From Acidilutibacter cellobiosedens (lineage in GTDB: Bacteria > Bacillota > Clostridia > Tissierellales > Acidilutibacteraceae): 64,000 nt of DNA. Below the pieces are notes generated by a model. The model did no database searches. It had not been told where the DNA came from and was given only the letters and a program-made list of their open reading frames with translations. A program made the translations under genes and the position numbers. The stretch covers positions 3,679,724-3,743,723 of the forward strand of contig NZ_CP035282.1 of NCBI RefSeq assembly GCF_004103715.1, written 5' to 3'. Shown here one piece after another: positions 41,641 to 50,728 of this stretch (its first letter is position 1; every line of letters begins with the position of its first letter).

Positions 41641-41749
41641 TTCCTTCTCTTCCTCCTCCCAGTTTATACTGAAAGGATACCATATTTTCTTAAGAAAGTG
41701 ACCTAATTTTCAATGAGCCAGCTGACCTATTTTTAGATTAGCATAAACA

Positions 41750-42149
41750 TCTGCTATCTCTTCCGTCATTTTTTTCACCCCTTTTCCTATATAAATAACA
41801 TAACTCCTCTCTTCTCATTTCTCATAGCATTTCTATAATTTTATATCAACTTCTAAGAAGAATGTTGAAGTTATATTCAACTAAATTAAAATCATTTCTT
41901 AACTTTCCTATACATAAAATACCATATTCTTATTCTCTGACTTATCCTTTGAATCTCGTTACCTAAATCACTCAATTAATTACCTCCTTGTATAATGATG
42001 ATATAGTCATCAAGACTACTCATCTTTTGTTTACATCTTTTCATATCCGATAATAGAAGAAGGAGCTCTTCCTTCATCAGATATTATCTAACTTATTTAA
42101 CATGTCTGACGGTTCCTGATAGACTCCGGACTGATCATATTGTATAATC
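41750..42149. other. Region between IS21 and IS110 elements
   Basis: This is AT-rich sequence without a convincing gene. A 19-codon frame on the minus strand starting at 41771 (MTEEIADVYANLKIG...) has an AAAAGGGG site but runs into the IS21 end. A GAAGAAGGAGCTCTTCCTTC hairpin lies at about 42056-42075. The left border of the IS110 element must lie in or just after this stretch. Confidence 0.4.
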
Positions 42150-42347
42150 CTTAAGGATAGGACAAATAATGTTTTCCTCCTTGGGATGTCGGTTTTTACT
42201 GGCCTATACCCGTGATTTAGTCAATTAGTCCATTCAATGAGGTTTTATGATTCGGCTGGTTGGGAGCCTCAGGCTATACCCGTATAACCCGCAAGGTTGT
42301 GTACTCATTAGATGGAAATGGATTCCTATCGGAAAGGAGCTATTTTT
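42150..42347 (+). ncRNA. Candidate IS110 bridge RNA in the transposase leader
   Basis: IS110-type elements encode a structured bridge (seek) RNA in the non-coding region ahead of the transposase. This leader has repeated CTATACCCGT at 42203-42212 and 42274-42283, a nested GGG-AGCC/GGCT-CCC hairpin at 42262-42281 and an AACC/GGTT hairpin at 42286-42298. The position and length (about 200 nt) fit; the loops that would recognise donor and target were not worked out. Boundaries are approximate. Confidence 0.5.
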
Positions 42348-43628
42348 ATGTCAAACATTTTATTTCAAAATTTATTTATTTCGGTTGGTATTGATGTCGG
42401 TGCAGATTTTAGCTTTATGTCTATTGCGCTTCCTAACCGAACCTTTGTAGGCAAACCCTTTAAAATCCTACATTCTGATTTAATTTCTCTTTCTATGGCT
42501 GTTTCTAAAATCAAAGAAGCAGAAGAGATGTATTCTTTGGAAAGTCACATTTTCCTTGAATCCACAGGAATTTATCATTTCCCGCTCTTCTGCTATCTTC
42601 GTGATAAGGGATTTTTGGTATCCATCATTAATCCTATCATCACTAAGAATAGCACAAATATTAATATTAGAAAAGTCCATAATGATAAATTTGATTCAAA
42701 AAAAGCTGCTTTAATTGGTTTAAACCCTGATTTAAAAGTTTCTCTTATTCCATCGGATCTTGTTCTTGATTTAAGAAATCTTTCAAGAGAGTACTATGAT
42801 CTGATGGATAACCGTTCTGCTTATGTTAACAAGCTTCAAGGTGAACTACGAATGGTATTTCCCCAGTTTTTAAAGATTTTCTCTAAAATTACTGTAAATA
42901 CAGCTTTAACCTTATTGGAAAAATACACATCTCCAAATAAATTTCTCAGTGCTTCTAAAGATGAAATTGTTGCTTCTATACGCTCTACTGCACGCTTCGG
43001 TATTACTTACTCTGAAAAAAAGTATAATGCAATTATTAAAGCTGCAAATGAGGCAAAGGTTTTTGGTTGTTCTGTAAACAGTAATTTTAAACGTATTCTT
43101 CTATACATCCGCTTTATCAGGCAGTATGATGCGGAAATCCAGGCTATACTTTCTGATATGCATGAATTAGTAAATTGCAGCGAAGATACTGACGTTGTAA
43201 CGCAAATACATCTTATTGAATCCTTTAAAGGTGCCGGTTTCCTTTCAGCAGTAAGTTTAATGTGTGAAATTGGAGATTTCTCAGCATTTCAATCTCCAAA
43301 GCAACTATTTGCTTACTTTGGCCTAGACCCTGCTGTAAAACAATCAGGTAACTTTGAGGGCACTAAAATATCCATGTCTAAACGTGGTTCTCGCATTGCC
43401 AGAATGGTCCTTCATACAATGGCCCTAATCAGTATTAGCAGAAACAAAGATGGCTCAGCCAAGAATCCGGTATTGCGTGATTACTATTTAAAAAAATGCC
43501 AATCAAAGCCTAAAATGGTTGCTCTCGGTGCTGTTATGCACAAGGTCTGTAACATTGTATTTGCAATACTTCGTGATGAAAAAAATTTGAAATCATCACA
43601 CCAGAGGAACACCAGAAGAATTACTTAA
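42348..43628 (+). CDS. IS110-family DEDD transposase
   Basis: This 426-residue recombinase has an N-terminal RuvC-like DEDD domain (SVGIDVGADF, FLESTGIYHFPLF, KVHNDKFDSKKAALIG) and a C-terminal Transposase_20 domain (SFKGAGFLSAVSLMCEIGDF) followed by the region with the conserved serine (MSKRGSRIARMVL). The ATG at 42348 follows AAAGGAG at normal spacing; the upstream in-frame ATG at 42312 lacks a site. The protein is distinct from the split IS110 at 32/39 kb. Intact; a hairpin (AAAGCGA/TCGCTTT) lies at the stop codon. Confidence 0.92.
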   Translation: MSNILFQNLFISVGIDVGADFSFMSIALPNRTFVGKPFKILHSDLISLSMAVSKIKEAEEMYSLESHIFLESTGIYHFPLFCYLRDKGFLVSIINPIITKNSTNINIRKVHNDKFDSKKAALIGLNPDLKVSLIPSDLVLDLRNLSREYYDLMDNRSAYVNKLQGELRMVFPQFLKIFSKITVNTALTLLEKYTSPNKFLSASKDEIVASIRSTARFGITYSEKKYNAIIKAANEAKVFGCSVNSNFKRILLYIRFIRQYDAEIQAILSDMHELVNCSEDTDVVTQIHLIESFKGAGFLSAVSLMCEIGDFSAFQSPKQLFAYFGLDPAVKQSGNFEGTKISMSKRGSRIARMVLHTMALISISRNKDGSAKNPVLRDYYLKKCQSKPKMVALGAVMHKVCNIVFAILRDEKNLKSSHQRNTRRIT

Positions 43629-43826
43629 AAGCGAGATGTGACATCGCTTTATAGTACAATTTCATATCTAAATTTTCGTTTTTTGATTACCTTTCAAAAG
43701 GCTTATTAAGATTACTCTTTTTTAGCCAAAAGGTAAATCAAATATTTTAAAATTTCTTATTGACAATTCTTAGCTGGACTACTTAATCAATATTTCCACC
43801 TTATTAAATAAATGTATATGATTCTC

Positions 43827-44618
43827 CTATTGATAAATACTCGCAAGAGATTTCTGCCAAAAGTAGGTGCTTGCTGTTATTAAAACAATAGCAAGTATCA
43901 TTGCAATCCCTGTGTAACCTAAATTGAATCCATTCCATAAAATACTAACAGGATAATTGTAAATTACCAAAACAGGAATTACTAATACTAAAATATGTCT
44001 TAACCATGAATTATATATTCCCCCTGGATTTTTACCCAAATCCATAATGGACCAGAACATTTGAATTAAACCATTAACTCTAATAAATCTTAAAGACATC
44101 GTTACAATGAAAAAGAATATAGAATAAATTATTAATATGGAAGGAACTAATTGAAAAATAAACCATAATAAATTAACAATAGGTATCGAATAATTTATAG
44201 TAACAAATATAATTAAAATTATTCCCCACACCGAGCTAAAAAGAATTCCAAAATTCATATATCTCATAGATACATAAAATATGTTATTAATTGGTTTTAA
44301 AAGTATAAAATCTATATCATAGTTTCGTACACTATTAGGAATTCGAATTAAGCTAAAAAAGAATAGCCCTCCAAAAATAGAATCTACAATCCAAATTATA
44401 CCTTGTAATAACAAAATTTGTGTTTTATTCCATCCACCAATGCTTGGTGTAAACTTCATTAGAATTAAAATATTTATAAGCGAGATAATGCTATTTACAA
44501 ACATTAAAGCTATTTGAGTTATAAAATGTACCCTAAATTGCATATCTTTTATAAAATTAATCTTAGTGAATAATTTAAAAATACTAATATATCTTTTAAG
44601 AATATTAATATATTTCAT
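43827..44618 (-). CDS. ABC-2 family exporter permease
   Basis: This 263-residue membrane protein has about six hydrophobic segments and the layout of ABC-2/DUF990-type permeases (MKYINILKRYISIFKLFTKI, then a final AMILAIVLITASTYFWQKSL helix). It is the third gene after an ATPase and another permease on the same strand, starting 15 bp after its neighbour. Together they form a NatA/Drr-like exporter. The substrate cannot be read from sequence. Confidence 0.82.
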   Translation of the reverse strand: MKYINILKRYISIFKLFTKINFIKDMQFRVHFITQIALMFVNSIISLINILILMKFTPSIGGWNKTQILLLQGIIWIVDSIFGGLFFFSLIRIPNSVRNYDIDFILLKPINNIFYVSMRYMNFGILFSSVWGIILIIFVTINYSIPIVNLLWFIFQLVPSILIIYSIFFFIVTMSLRFIRVNGLIQMFWSIMDLGKNPGGIYNSWLRHILVLVIPVLVIYNYPVSILWNGFNLGYTGIAMILAIVLITASTYFWQKSLASIYQ

Positions 44619-44633
44619 TTGTTATCACTCCAC

Positions 44634-45431
44634 TTACATATTGTATCCTGAGTATTTCTTTCTTCCTTTTTTCCACAAAAAAATAGTAAATATTCCTAAT
44701 ATTAATACCCAAAATACCTGCAATAATAAACCCTTTCTAATTTCCATTGGATACAAATTGTTTAATAAAATTTCAATAGGAAAATATAAAGTTAATTGAA
44801 ATGGCAATAAACTTACTATCATAAAAAATGTATCTGGAAGAAAACTCAATGGAAATACTGCTCCACTAAGTAGTAATGCTATATTTCTATAAAAATCTAA
44901 TATTGCTGTATTTTCTTCAAACCAAAAATTTATTATTCCTAATATAAATCCAATAATAAATTGAATAGTAATTGCCATAATAAATGCTAATATAAATAAC
45001 CATAGATTTCTTGAATTAACTTCCACCTTTAATTTACTTATTATAAAAAATAATATTATAGGTATTAATCTTAGTAAAGAGAAACTAACTTTTTTTGAAA
45101 AAAAAGATAAAAACTTAATTTTAACAAAAGAAATAGGCTTCAATAATTGACTGTTCAATTTACCATTTTGAATATCATCTCCCAATTCAACTGATAAAGA
45201 ACGGCTTTCAGTCATTTGCTGAACAAAATAAACTAAAATAAAATAGCTAACAATATTATTATAATCATAATCACCAATTGAATATCCATTTCTATATAAA
45301 AATATTGATTTCCATAAAAAGATATTAATTAATAGTGGTACAATTCCAAATATAATTTGACTTATTATGTTAACTCTATACATCCATTCTTCTTTCCAAC
45401 TTGCGGAAATTATTGCTTTTACAACTCTCAT
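44634..45431 (-). CDS. ABC-2 family exporter permease
   Basis: This 265-residue permease has about six membrane segments, a large first loop and the ending KKGRKKYSGYNM. It is a paralogue of the downstream permease, so the transporter would be a permease heterodimer. It lies 9 bp after the ATPase gene, which suggests translational coupling. Confidence 0.82.
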   Translation of the reverse strand: MRVVKAIISASWKEEWMYRVNIISQIIFGIVPLLINIFLWKSIFLYRNGYSIGDYDYNNIVSYFILVYFVQQMTESRSLSVELGDDIQNGKLNSQLLKPISFVKIKFLSFFSKKVSFSLLRLIPIILFFIISKLKVEVNSRNLWLFILAFIMAITIQFIIGFILGIINFWFEENTAILDFYRNIALLLSGAVFPLSFLPDTFFMIVSLLPFQLTLYFPIEILLNNLYPMEIRKGLLLQVFWVLILGIFTIFLWKKGRKKYSGYNM

Positions 45432-45440
45432 TATCCACCC

Positions 45441-46409
45441 CTAATTTAATAGCATATTAGATAGTATATCTTCCAACTTATCTTCTTCAATGGTAATTTG
45501 TGTCACACTTTCTTGACTTCCCAGTATAGTTTTTACCTCTTTAAGATTCTCCTGAGGAACTTCCAATATTGTTTTAAACTTATCTTGTTTTTTAATAAAT
45601 TTCAAAATAGTATCAAAATTAGTACTTTCTTTATGATTTACTATAATTGTTTTCTTTTTCAATGCATACAGTCTTTTAAAATTCTCTAAACTTCCGTCAT
45701 ATATTAGTTTTCCATTATTTAACAATAAAATTTTCGAGCATAATTTCTCAATATCAACAAGGTTATGACTTGTAACTATCATTGTGCTATTATGTTCATT
45801 ATTATATTGAATTAAAAATTTTCTAATATTATCTTGTGCTATAAAATCAAGACCTATAGTGGGTTCATCTAATAAAATTAATTCTGGTTTATGAAGCAAA
45901 ACTGATATAATTTCAAGTTTCATTCGTTCTCCTAATGAAACTTTTCTTAATTGTGTTTTAAGAAGATGATCAACTCTCATTAACTGACACAATTCATCTA
46001 ACTCCTCTTTAAACCATTCATCGTCAATTTCATAAATTTCTTTTTCGATTTTTAGTGCATCAATAGCTGATAAATCTAGAGAAAGTTGTCCTCTTTGACC
46101 CATAATAAAACCGATGTTTTTTAGAAAATCGTTTTCCTTGTTCCATGGATTAGTATTTAAAACTTTTATTTCTCCTTTTGTAGGATATATTAATCCAGCT
46201 AAACATTTAAGTAATGTTGTTTTCCCTGCACCATTGAGCCCTATTAATCCTATCACCTCCCCCTCTTCGATGCTAAAAGATATATCATCTAATGCTAAAA
46301 TATTTCTATATTCTCTTTTAAATAAACTCTTTAGTGAGTTCTTTATACCTATATCTTTTTGAAGTGTTTTAAAACATTTTGTAAGAGAATTTACTTCTAT
46401 TGCCCGCAT
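45441..46409 (-). CDS. ABC exporter ATP-binding protein
   Basis: This ATPase of about 322 residues has Walker A GLNGAGKTTLLK, signature VSLGERMKLE, Walker B LILLDEPTIGLD and the H-loop MIVTSHNL, with a C-terminal extension typical of DrrA/NatA-like exporters. The ATG at 46409 is preferred because GGGGTGG precedes it; the GTG at 46418 overlaps that site. It starts a three-gene operon with two permeases. Its first ~150 residues resemble the truncated ATPase at 48.4-48.9 kb. Confidence 0.9.
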   Translation of the reverse strand: MRAIEVNSLTKCFKTLQKDIGIKNSLKSLFKREYRNILALDDISFSIEEGEVIGLIGLNGAGKTTLLKCLAGLIYPTKGEIKVLNTNPWNKENDFLKNIGFIMGQRGQLSLDLSAIDALKIEKEIYEIDDEWFKEELDELCQLMRVDHLLKTQLRKVSLGERMKLEIISVLLHKPELILLDEPTIGLDFIAQDNIRKFLIQYNNEHNSTMIVTSHNLVDIEKLCSKILLLNNGKLIYDGSLENFKRLYALKKKTIIVNHKESTNFDTILKFIKKQDKFKTILEVPQENLKEVKTILGSQESVTQITIEEDKLEDILSNMLLN

Positions 46410-46996
46410 ATATACCACCCCAAATATAGTTTCTATATTAAAATCATTAACTTATCACATACTAATATTCATATCATTCATATAATATCCAATACTAAAA
46501 ATTACTTGCTTTATATATTTACTTTAAAACCAATTCCTCGATATGCTTCTTAGATCACAATTAGATAATTATCCTTACTAAACAGCAATTCTTACTTTTT
46601 ATAGTTTAATTGTTCCAAAATGCTAAGCCAACAAATTTCATAGTACTATTTCAAATATAGAATAAAAGATTATATTTCGTATTTTATTAATTATGTATGG
46701 TATCACTTAAGTACATAAATATCAATCCTAGTTTAGTGACAAATAGTAAATTTTTTAATATTTCCTTGGCTTTGTAGGCACCTTGAGCACAATAATACCC
46801 ATTATATCTTTGTTTTTCTCTATTTTCCATGCATTTTTAACAATACCTAAAAATGGTAAGATCCCGGTAGCTATTGCTACAGACTGGTTATCAAAAAATT
46901 TTTTCTATCAAATTTTTACTATTTATAGTTATGTTTTGTTGAGAAATATTATAGCCTATGTTCAGACGGTAATATGCTTTTATAATTTAATGATAT
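46410..46996. other. Intergenic region upstream of the ABC operon and left of IS630
   Basis: The part next to 46409 should carry the ABC operon promoter, but I could not single out a convincing one. Apart from the short coding-like remnant listed separately (46755-46895) I see nothing else. Confidence 0.4.
46755..46895 (-). pseudogene. Unidentified coding fragment
   Basis: An open stretch of about 46 codons reads DNQSVAIATGILPFLGIVKN, then KDIMGIIVLKVPTKPRKY and a stop, preceded by in-frame stops. It looks like the end of a protein gene cut by rearrangement. I do not recognise the family. Confidence 0.25.
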
Positions 46997-47086
46997 ATAT
47001 AGATAAACAACTTGAATGTTAAAATTTACTTGTATATTTATGTCTACCTCATCTGATACAATTAATATCAGAAAGGGGAATGTAAT

Positions 47087-47614
47087 ATGGCAAGAAAATG
47101 TGTTGAGGTCAAAACTTTACATGGATATACAATTGAAAATCTTAATGAGATTGAAAAAAAACTTAAGAGTGACTACTCAAAATCATTAATGAGGGCAGTT
47201 ATCATGAGACATCAAGGCATTCATACATCTGTTGTCGCAAAAACAATTGGCAAATCTGTACCGTCAGTTACTATATATATTAATAGATGGAATGAATCAG
47301 GTATAAATGCCGTTGCCGATCTTCGTGGTGGCAGTGTAAGTACTTTTACCAACGAAATGCTCAATGACCTAAAAGATACTGTTGTTAACAAAAATCCAAG
47401 AGAATTAGGGTTTACCGCAGCCACATGGAATACCCATATGCTCAAAGAATATATTGCTGAAAAATATGGCTTAGAGTATTCTTCCGAATGGATACGACAA
47501 TTGCTTATTAGATTAGGCTTTTCCTATAAAAGAGGATTATATCAACCAACAAAGGTAGACCCTGAACTACAGGCACTGTTTAAAAAAAATAGCCGACCTC
47601 TTGGATATTGTTGA
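47087..47614 (+). CDS. IS630-family transposase, N-terminal frame (OrfA)
   Basis: This 175-residue frame has a helix-turn-helix (IHTSVVAKTIGKSVPSVTIYI) and the winged-helix linker (YSSEWIRQLLIRLGFSYKRG) of IS630 transposases. It stops just after a TTTAAAAAAAATAGC run. A -1 shift on the A8 (47582-47589) would read FKKKIADLLDIVENTED straight into the second frame. Such slips are used by IS630 elements to make the full transposase. Confidence 0.85.
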   Translation: MARKCVEVKTLHGYTIENLNEIEKKLKSDYSKSLMRAVIMRHQGIHTSVVAKTIGKSVPSVTIYINRWNESGINAVADLRGGSVSTFTNEMLNDLKDTVVNKNPRELGFTAATWNTHMLKEYIAEKYGLEYSSEWIRQLLIRLGFSYKRGLYQPTKVDPELQALFKKNSRPLGYC

Positions 47615-48164
47615 GAATACAGAGGATATCTGCCTTTTCGCTATGGACGAAACAGGCATACGGCTTGAATCTAAAAATCACTATTCTTGGAGTCCTAAGG
47701 GAAAACCTACGATAATTGAACAAAACGGCTGTAAAAAAGGACTCAACATTATAGGGGCAACTGAAATCTCTAAAGATTTCAGCATGTTTACTAAAGCTTA
47801 TTCCTCTGTAAACAGTATTACTGCCCAAGAAATTGTATATTTTCTTCAAGGCCTTATTGAGGCATATCCAAATAAAACTTTAATGGTAATTTTGGATAAC
47901 GCTCGCACCCATACTGCACAAATTGTACAAGATTTTGCTGCTTTGCATGAAGACAAACTGCATCTTATTTTTCAGCCGCCATATTCTCCCCAATTAAACC
48001 CGCAGGAGAACATATGGAAGTGGTTCAAAGATGAGTGTGCCCAAAGTAATACGTACAAGAATGAAAAGGAATTACAGCGCCGAACCGATGAATTCTTTAG
48101 TCACGCCAACTCGCATCCCCAAGAAGTAAAGAGCCATGCGTGGGCAAGGTCTTTTTACAAATAA
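47601..48164 (+). CDS. IS630-family transposase, DDE catalytic frame (OrfB)
   Basis: This 187-residue frame holds the catalytic domain: FAMDETGIRLE, VILDNARTHTA and PPYSPQLNPQENIWKWFKDE, giving the D, D and E. Its own ATG has no good ribosome site, so expression through the upstream -1 frameshift is more likely. Both frames are otherwise intact, so the element may be active. Confidence 0.85.
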   Translation: MDIVENTEDICLFAMDETGIRLESKNHYSWSPKGKPTIIEQNGCKKGLNIIGATEISKDFSMFTKAYSSVNSITAQEIVYFLQGLIEAYPNKTLMVILDNARTHTAQIVQDFAALHEDKLHLIFQPPYSPQLNPQENIWKWFKDECAQSNTYKNEKELQRRTDEFFSHANSHPQEVKSHAWARSFYK

Positions 48165-48373
48165 TATTTTTAGTTTTTAAGTTGTTTATCTATAGTTATT
48201 AAATACTGTACAAAATATGATAAATGGTGATATAAAAATCCTTAATTTTATCAAGATTGTTGATGTTAACATAAAGACTATTGTACTGACATGATGATGC
48301 TTAATTAAATAAGAGTATCTTTTTTGCTGTTAAATGGCACAATAAAAAAGCAAAAGAAATGGCGGTGATATCT

Positions 48374-48412
48374 ATGGCAAGACCTAAAATACACAGAATT
48401 AATTTAACAGAT
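48374..48412 (+). pseudogene. 5' remnant of a second IS630-family transposase gene
   Basis: The plus strand reads MARPKIHRINLTD from an ATG at 48374. This is a typical start of another IS630-family subgroup and differs from the OrfA at 47087. At about 48412 it runs into the truncated ABC ATPase gene on the opposite strand. Only about 13 codons survive. Confidence 0.5.
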
Positions 48413-48865
48413 AGTAAACAGTTTCTCAACATCAAGCATTTCAGATAATTCCTTTAACATCTCATTATAAGAAACTTCTTCTATTTGATAAATTGCTTTT
48501 TCGACCTTATACGATTCAATAGCCGGTAGGTCCCACCATAGTTGACTCTTTTGCCCTGCTGCCATGCCGATTTGTTTCAAAAATTCCTTTTTCTTATCCC
48601 AAGGATTATAATCCAAAACATTAACCTCTCCTCCAGTTGGATATATTAGGCCGGATAGTATCTTTAAGAGAGTGGTCTTTCCTGCTCCGTTTAATCCTAC
48701 TATGCCAATTAATTCAGCATCGTCAATCTGAAAGCTTATGTTTTTTATAGCTTCGACTTCTTTGTATTGTGGTTTTATAAGATTTTTAATTGATTCTTTA
48801 AAACCTTCCCTTTTAATATTGACTTTATAAGTCTTTCTCAGATCTTTCACCTTTATAATACTCAT
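48404..48865 (-). pseudogene. Truncated ABC exporter ATPase, N-terminal half
   Basis: The frame reads MSIIKVKDLRKTYKV with Walker A GLNGAGKTTLLK, PTGGEVNVL and the Q-loop region GMAAGQKSQLWWDLP, then stops at MLDVEKLF plus a few foreign codons. Signature, Walker B and H-loop are absent. It is the first half of a NatA/Drr-like ATPase cut by a mobile-element junction at about 48412. It resembles the intact ATPase at 45.4 kb and may have belonged to a second exporter operon. Confidence 0.8.
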
Positions 48866-48893
48866 AATTCATCCCCTTTTTCATGTTAATAGA

Positions 48894-48937
48894 CAAAAAA
48901 GTATCGCAAGCTAATTTAAATAGTTTTGCGATACTTT
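48894..48937 (-). terminator. Terminator of the hydrogenase operon
   Basis: Minus-strand AAAGTATCGCAA pairs with TTGCGATACTTT over a 13-nt loop and is followed by TTTTTTGTC, 20 bp after the hydA stop. Confidence 0.85.
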
Positions 48938-48959
48938 CTATTTCCTTAATCTTTATATC

Positions 48960-50705
48960 TTATTCGGTATATTTAGGCCTTTTTACATAATGGGTATGGA
49001 GAATTTCATGAGCTTTATGGCTATTTGGTTTTTCAAAGAATTCATCATAGATCATCTTAATCATTGGATTTTCATGAGATTTTCTTATAGTTTTCGACTC
49101 ATCTTCTTCATATAATGCATTAGCTCTCTTGCCTAAAACATCTTCTTCCGTTTTTGTCTTATCACTTACGAAAGGCTGACCTCCTCCGTTAATACATCCT
49201 CCTGGACAACCCATTATCTCAATAAAATGATATTCCTTTTCTCCTGATTTTACTTTTTCCAATAATTTATTGGCACATCCCGTACTATTTGCTACAGCAA
49301 TCTTAATATTTTTATCTCCAAGAGTAATTTCGGCTTCCTTTATTCCTTCCAAGCCTCTTACTTCATTAAATTTTATCTTTTCTAATGGTTTATTTGTTAC
49401 TACTTCAGATACAGTTCTTAATGCCGCTTCCATTACTCCTCCTGTAACTCCAAATATTACCGATGCCCCTGTAGATTCCCCGAATACTTCATCAAAATCT
49501 TCATCAGGTAGCTTATTAAAATCAATACTTGCCTGTTTAATCATCTTTGCCAGTTCTCTTGTTGTAATAACAGCATCTACATCTGGAAATCCTGATTCTC
49601 TCAGCTCTTCTCTTTTTGCTTCAAATTTCTTTGCCGTACAAGGCATCACAGATACGACAAATATATCCTTAGGATCTAAGCCGTGTTTTTGTGCAAAATA
49701 TGTCTTCATTACTGCTCCCAACATCTCATGAGGTGATTTGCATGTAGACAAATTTTCCAACATATCCGGGTGGAAATGTTCGCAGTACTTAATCCATCCA
49801 GGAGAACATGAAGTCACCATGGGAAGCTTTCCTCCGTTTTGTATCCTATCTAAGAGTTCAAAACCCTCTTCCATTATGGTTAAATCAGCACCGAAATCCG
49901 TATCAAACACCTTATCAAAACCCATTCTTCTTAAAGCTGCTGCCATCTTTCCTGTTACCCTTGTGCCTATAGGGAGCCCAAACTCTTCTCCCAAAGCTGC
50001 CCTAACTGCCGGTGCAGTCTGAACAATTACATATTTTGATGGATCCTCTATTGCATCCCATACATAATCAATGGATTCTTTTTCCTTCAATGCTCCTACA
50101 GGACAATTAATTATACACTGTCCGCAATTAATACAATCAACTTCTCCCAGGCCTTTATCAAAGATAGGTCCTACTGTTGTTTTAAATCCTCTATTTCTAA
50201 ATCCTATAGCACTAACTCCCTGAACTTTACTGCAAACACTTATACACCTTCCGCAAAGAATACATTTGGAAGGGTCCCTTACAATAGATGGAGAACTGGT
50301 ATCTACAGGTTTTACTGTTTTTTCACCTATAAATTCTATATTTCTTATACCAATTTCATCAGACAGCCTTTGTAATTCACAATTTCCGCTTCTTTCACAG
50401 GAAGTACATTCTCTATTATGATTTGATAAAAGAAGTTCCAAATTTACCTTTCTTGCCTCTCTAACTCTCTTTGTATTTGTCTTAATTACCATACCCTCTG
50501 CAACAGGCAAAACACAAGATGCCTTTAAATTCTTTTGCCTTTCAACTTCTACAAGACATAGTCTGCATGATCCCACTTGGTTGATTCCTTCCAGATAACA
50601 AAGGGTAGGAACATATACTCCAGCCTCTCTACAGGCTTTTAAAACTGTATAATTTTCTGGTATTTTATAATTTTTACCATCTATAGTAACATTTATCATT
50701 TCCAT
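48960..50705 (-). CDS. hydA: [FeFe] hydrogenase catalytic subunit HydA
   Basis: This 581-residue group A hydrogenase has, in order, a [2Fe-2S] domain (GSCRLCLVEV), a His-ligated cluster (HNRECTSCERSGNCELQ), two [4Fe-4S] motifs (CILCGRCISVC, CINCGQCIINCP) and the H-cluster domain with TSCSPGW, MPCTAKKFEA and MGCPGGCINGGGQP. It makes or oxidises H2. With HydB and HydC it forms an NADH- and ferredoxin-dependent electron-bifurcating hydrogenase. The ATG at 50705 follows AGAGGTG; the upstream GTG overlaps that site. It is last in the operon. Confidence 0.95.
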   Translation of the reverse strand: MEMINVTIDGKNYKIPENYTVLKACREAGVYVPTLCYLEGINQVGSCRLCLVEVERQKNLKASCVLPVAEGMVIKTNTKRVREARKVNLELLLSNHNRECTSCERSGNCELQRLSDEIGIRNIEFIGEKTVKPVDTSSPSIVRDPSKCILCGRCISVCSKVQGVSAIGFRNRGFKTTVGPIFDKGLGEVDCINCGQCIINCPVGALKEKESIDYVWDAIEDPSKYVIVQTAPAVRAALGEEFGLPIGTRVTGKMAAALRRMGFDKVFDTDFGADLTIMEEGFELLDRIQNGGKLPMVTSCSPGWIKYCEHFHPDMLENLSTCKSPHEMLGAVMKTYFAQKHGLDPKDIFVVSVMPCTAKKFEAKREELRESGFPDVDAVITTRELAKMIKQASIDFNKLPDEDFDEVFGESTGASVIFGVTGGVMEAALRTVSEVVTNKPLEKIKFNEVRGLEGIKEAEITLGDKNIKIAVANSTGCANKLLEKVKSGEKEYHFIEIMGCPGGCINGGGQPFVSDKTKTEEDVLGKRANALYEEDESKTIRKSHENPMIKMIYDEFFEKPNSHKAHEILHTHYVKRPKYTE

Positions 50706-50728
50706 TTTTATTTGCACCTCTTTTCTAC

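Larger units (their letters stand above)
39188..41749 (-). mobile_element. Intact IS21-family insertion sequence
   Basis: Both ends read inward as TGTATTTGTCAACC...AGGTCA and TGTTTATGCTAATC...AGGTCA with identical 27-nt spacing, followed by a second shared block (TTAGGTCACTTTCTT), the multiple-terminal-repeat pattern of IS21. istA and istB lie between, co-oriented. No matching target duplication was visible, suggesting later rearrangement of one flank. Confidence 0.85.
46997..48195 (+). mobile_element. IS630-family insertion sequence
   Basis: Inverted repeats ATAGATAAACAACTT(G/A)AA occur at about 46999-47016 and, inverted, 48177-48195. TA dinucleotides flank them, as expected for IS630/Tc1-mariner. 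The two overlapping transposase frames lie between. Confidence 0.75.

Noticed and set aside
41700..41771. 19-codon frame MTEEIADVYANLKIG with a ribosome-site-like AAAAGGGG
   Set aside because: It runs into the IS21 terminal repeat, and nothing supports it as a real peptide gene; it may be a cut gene start.
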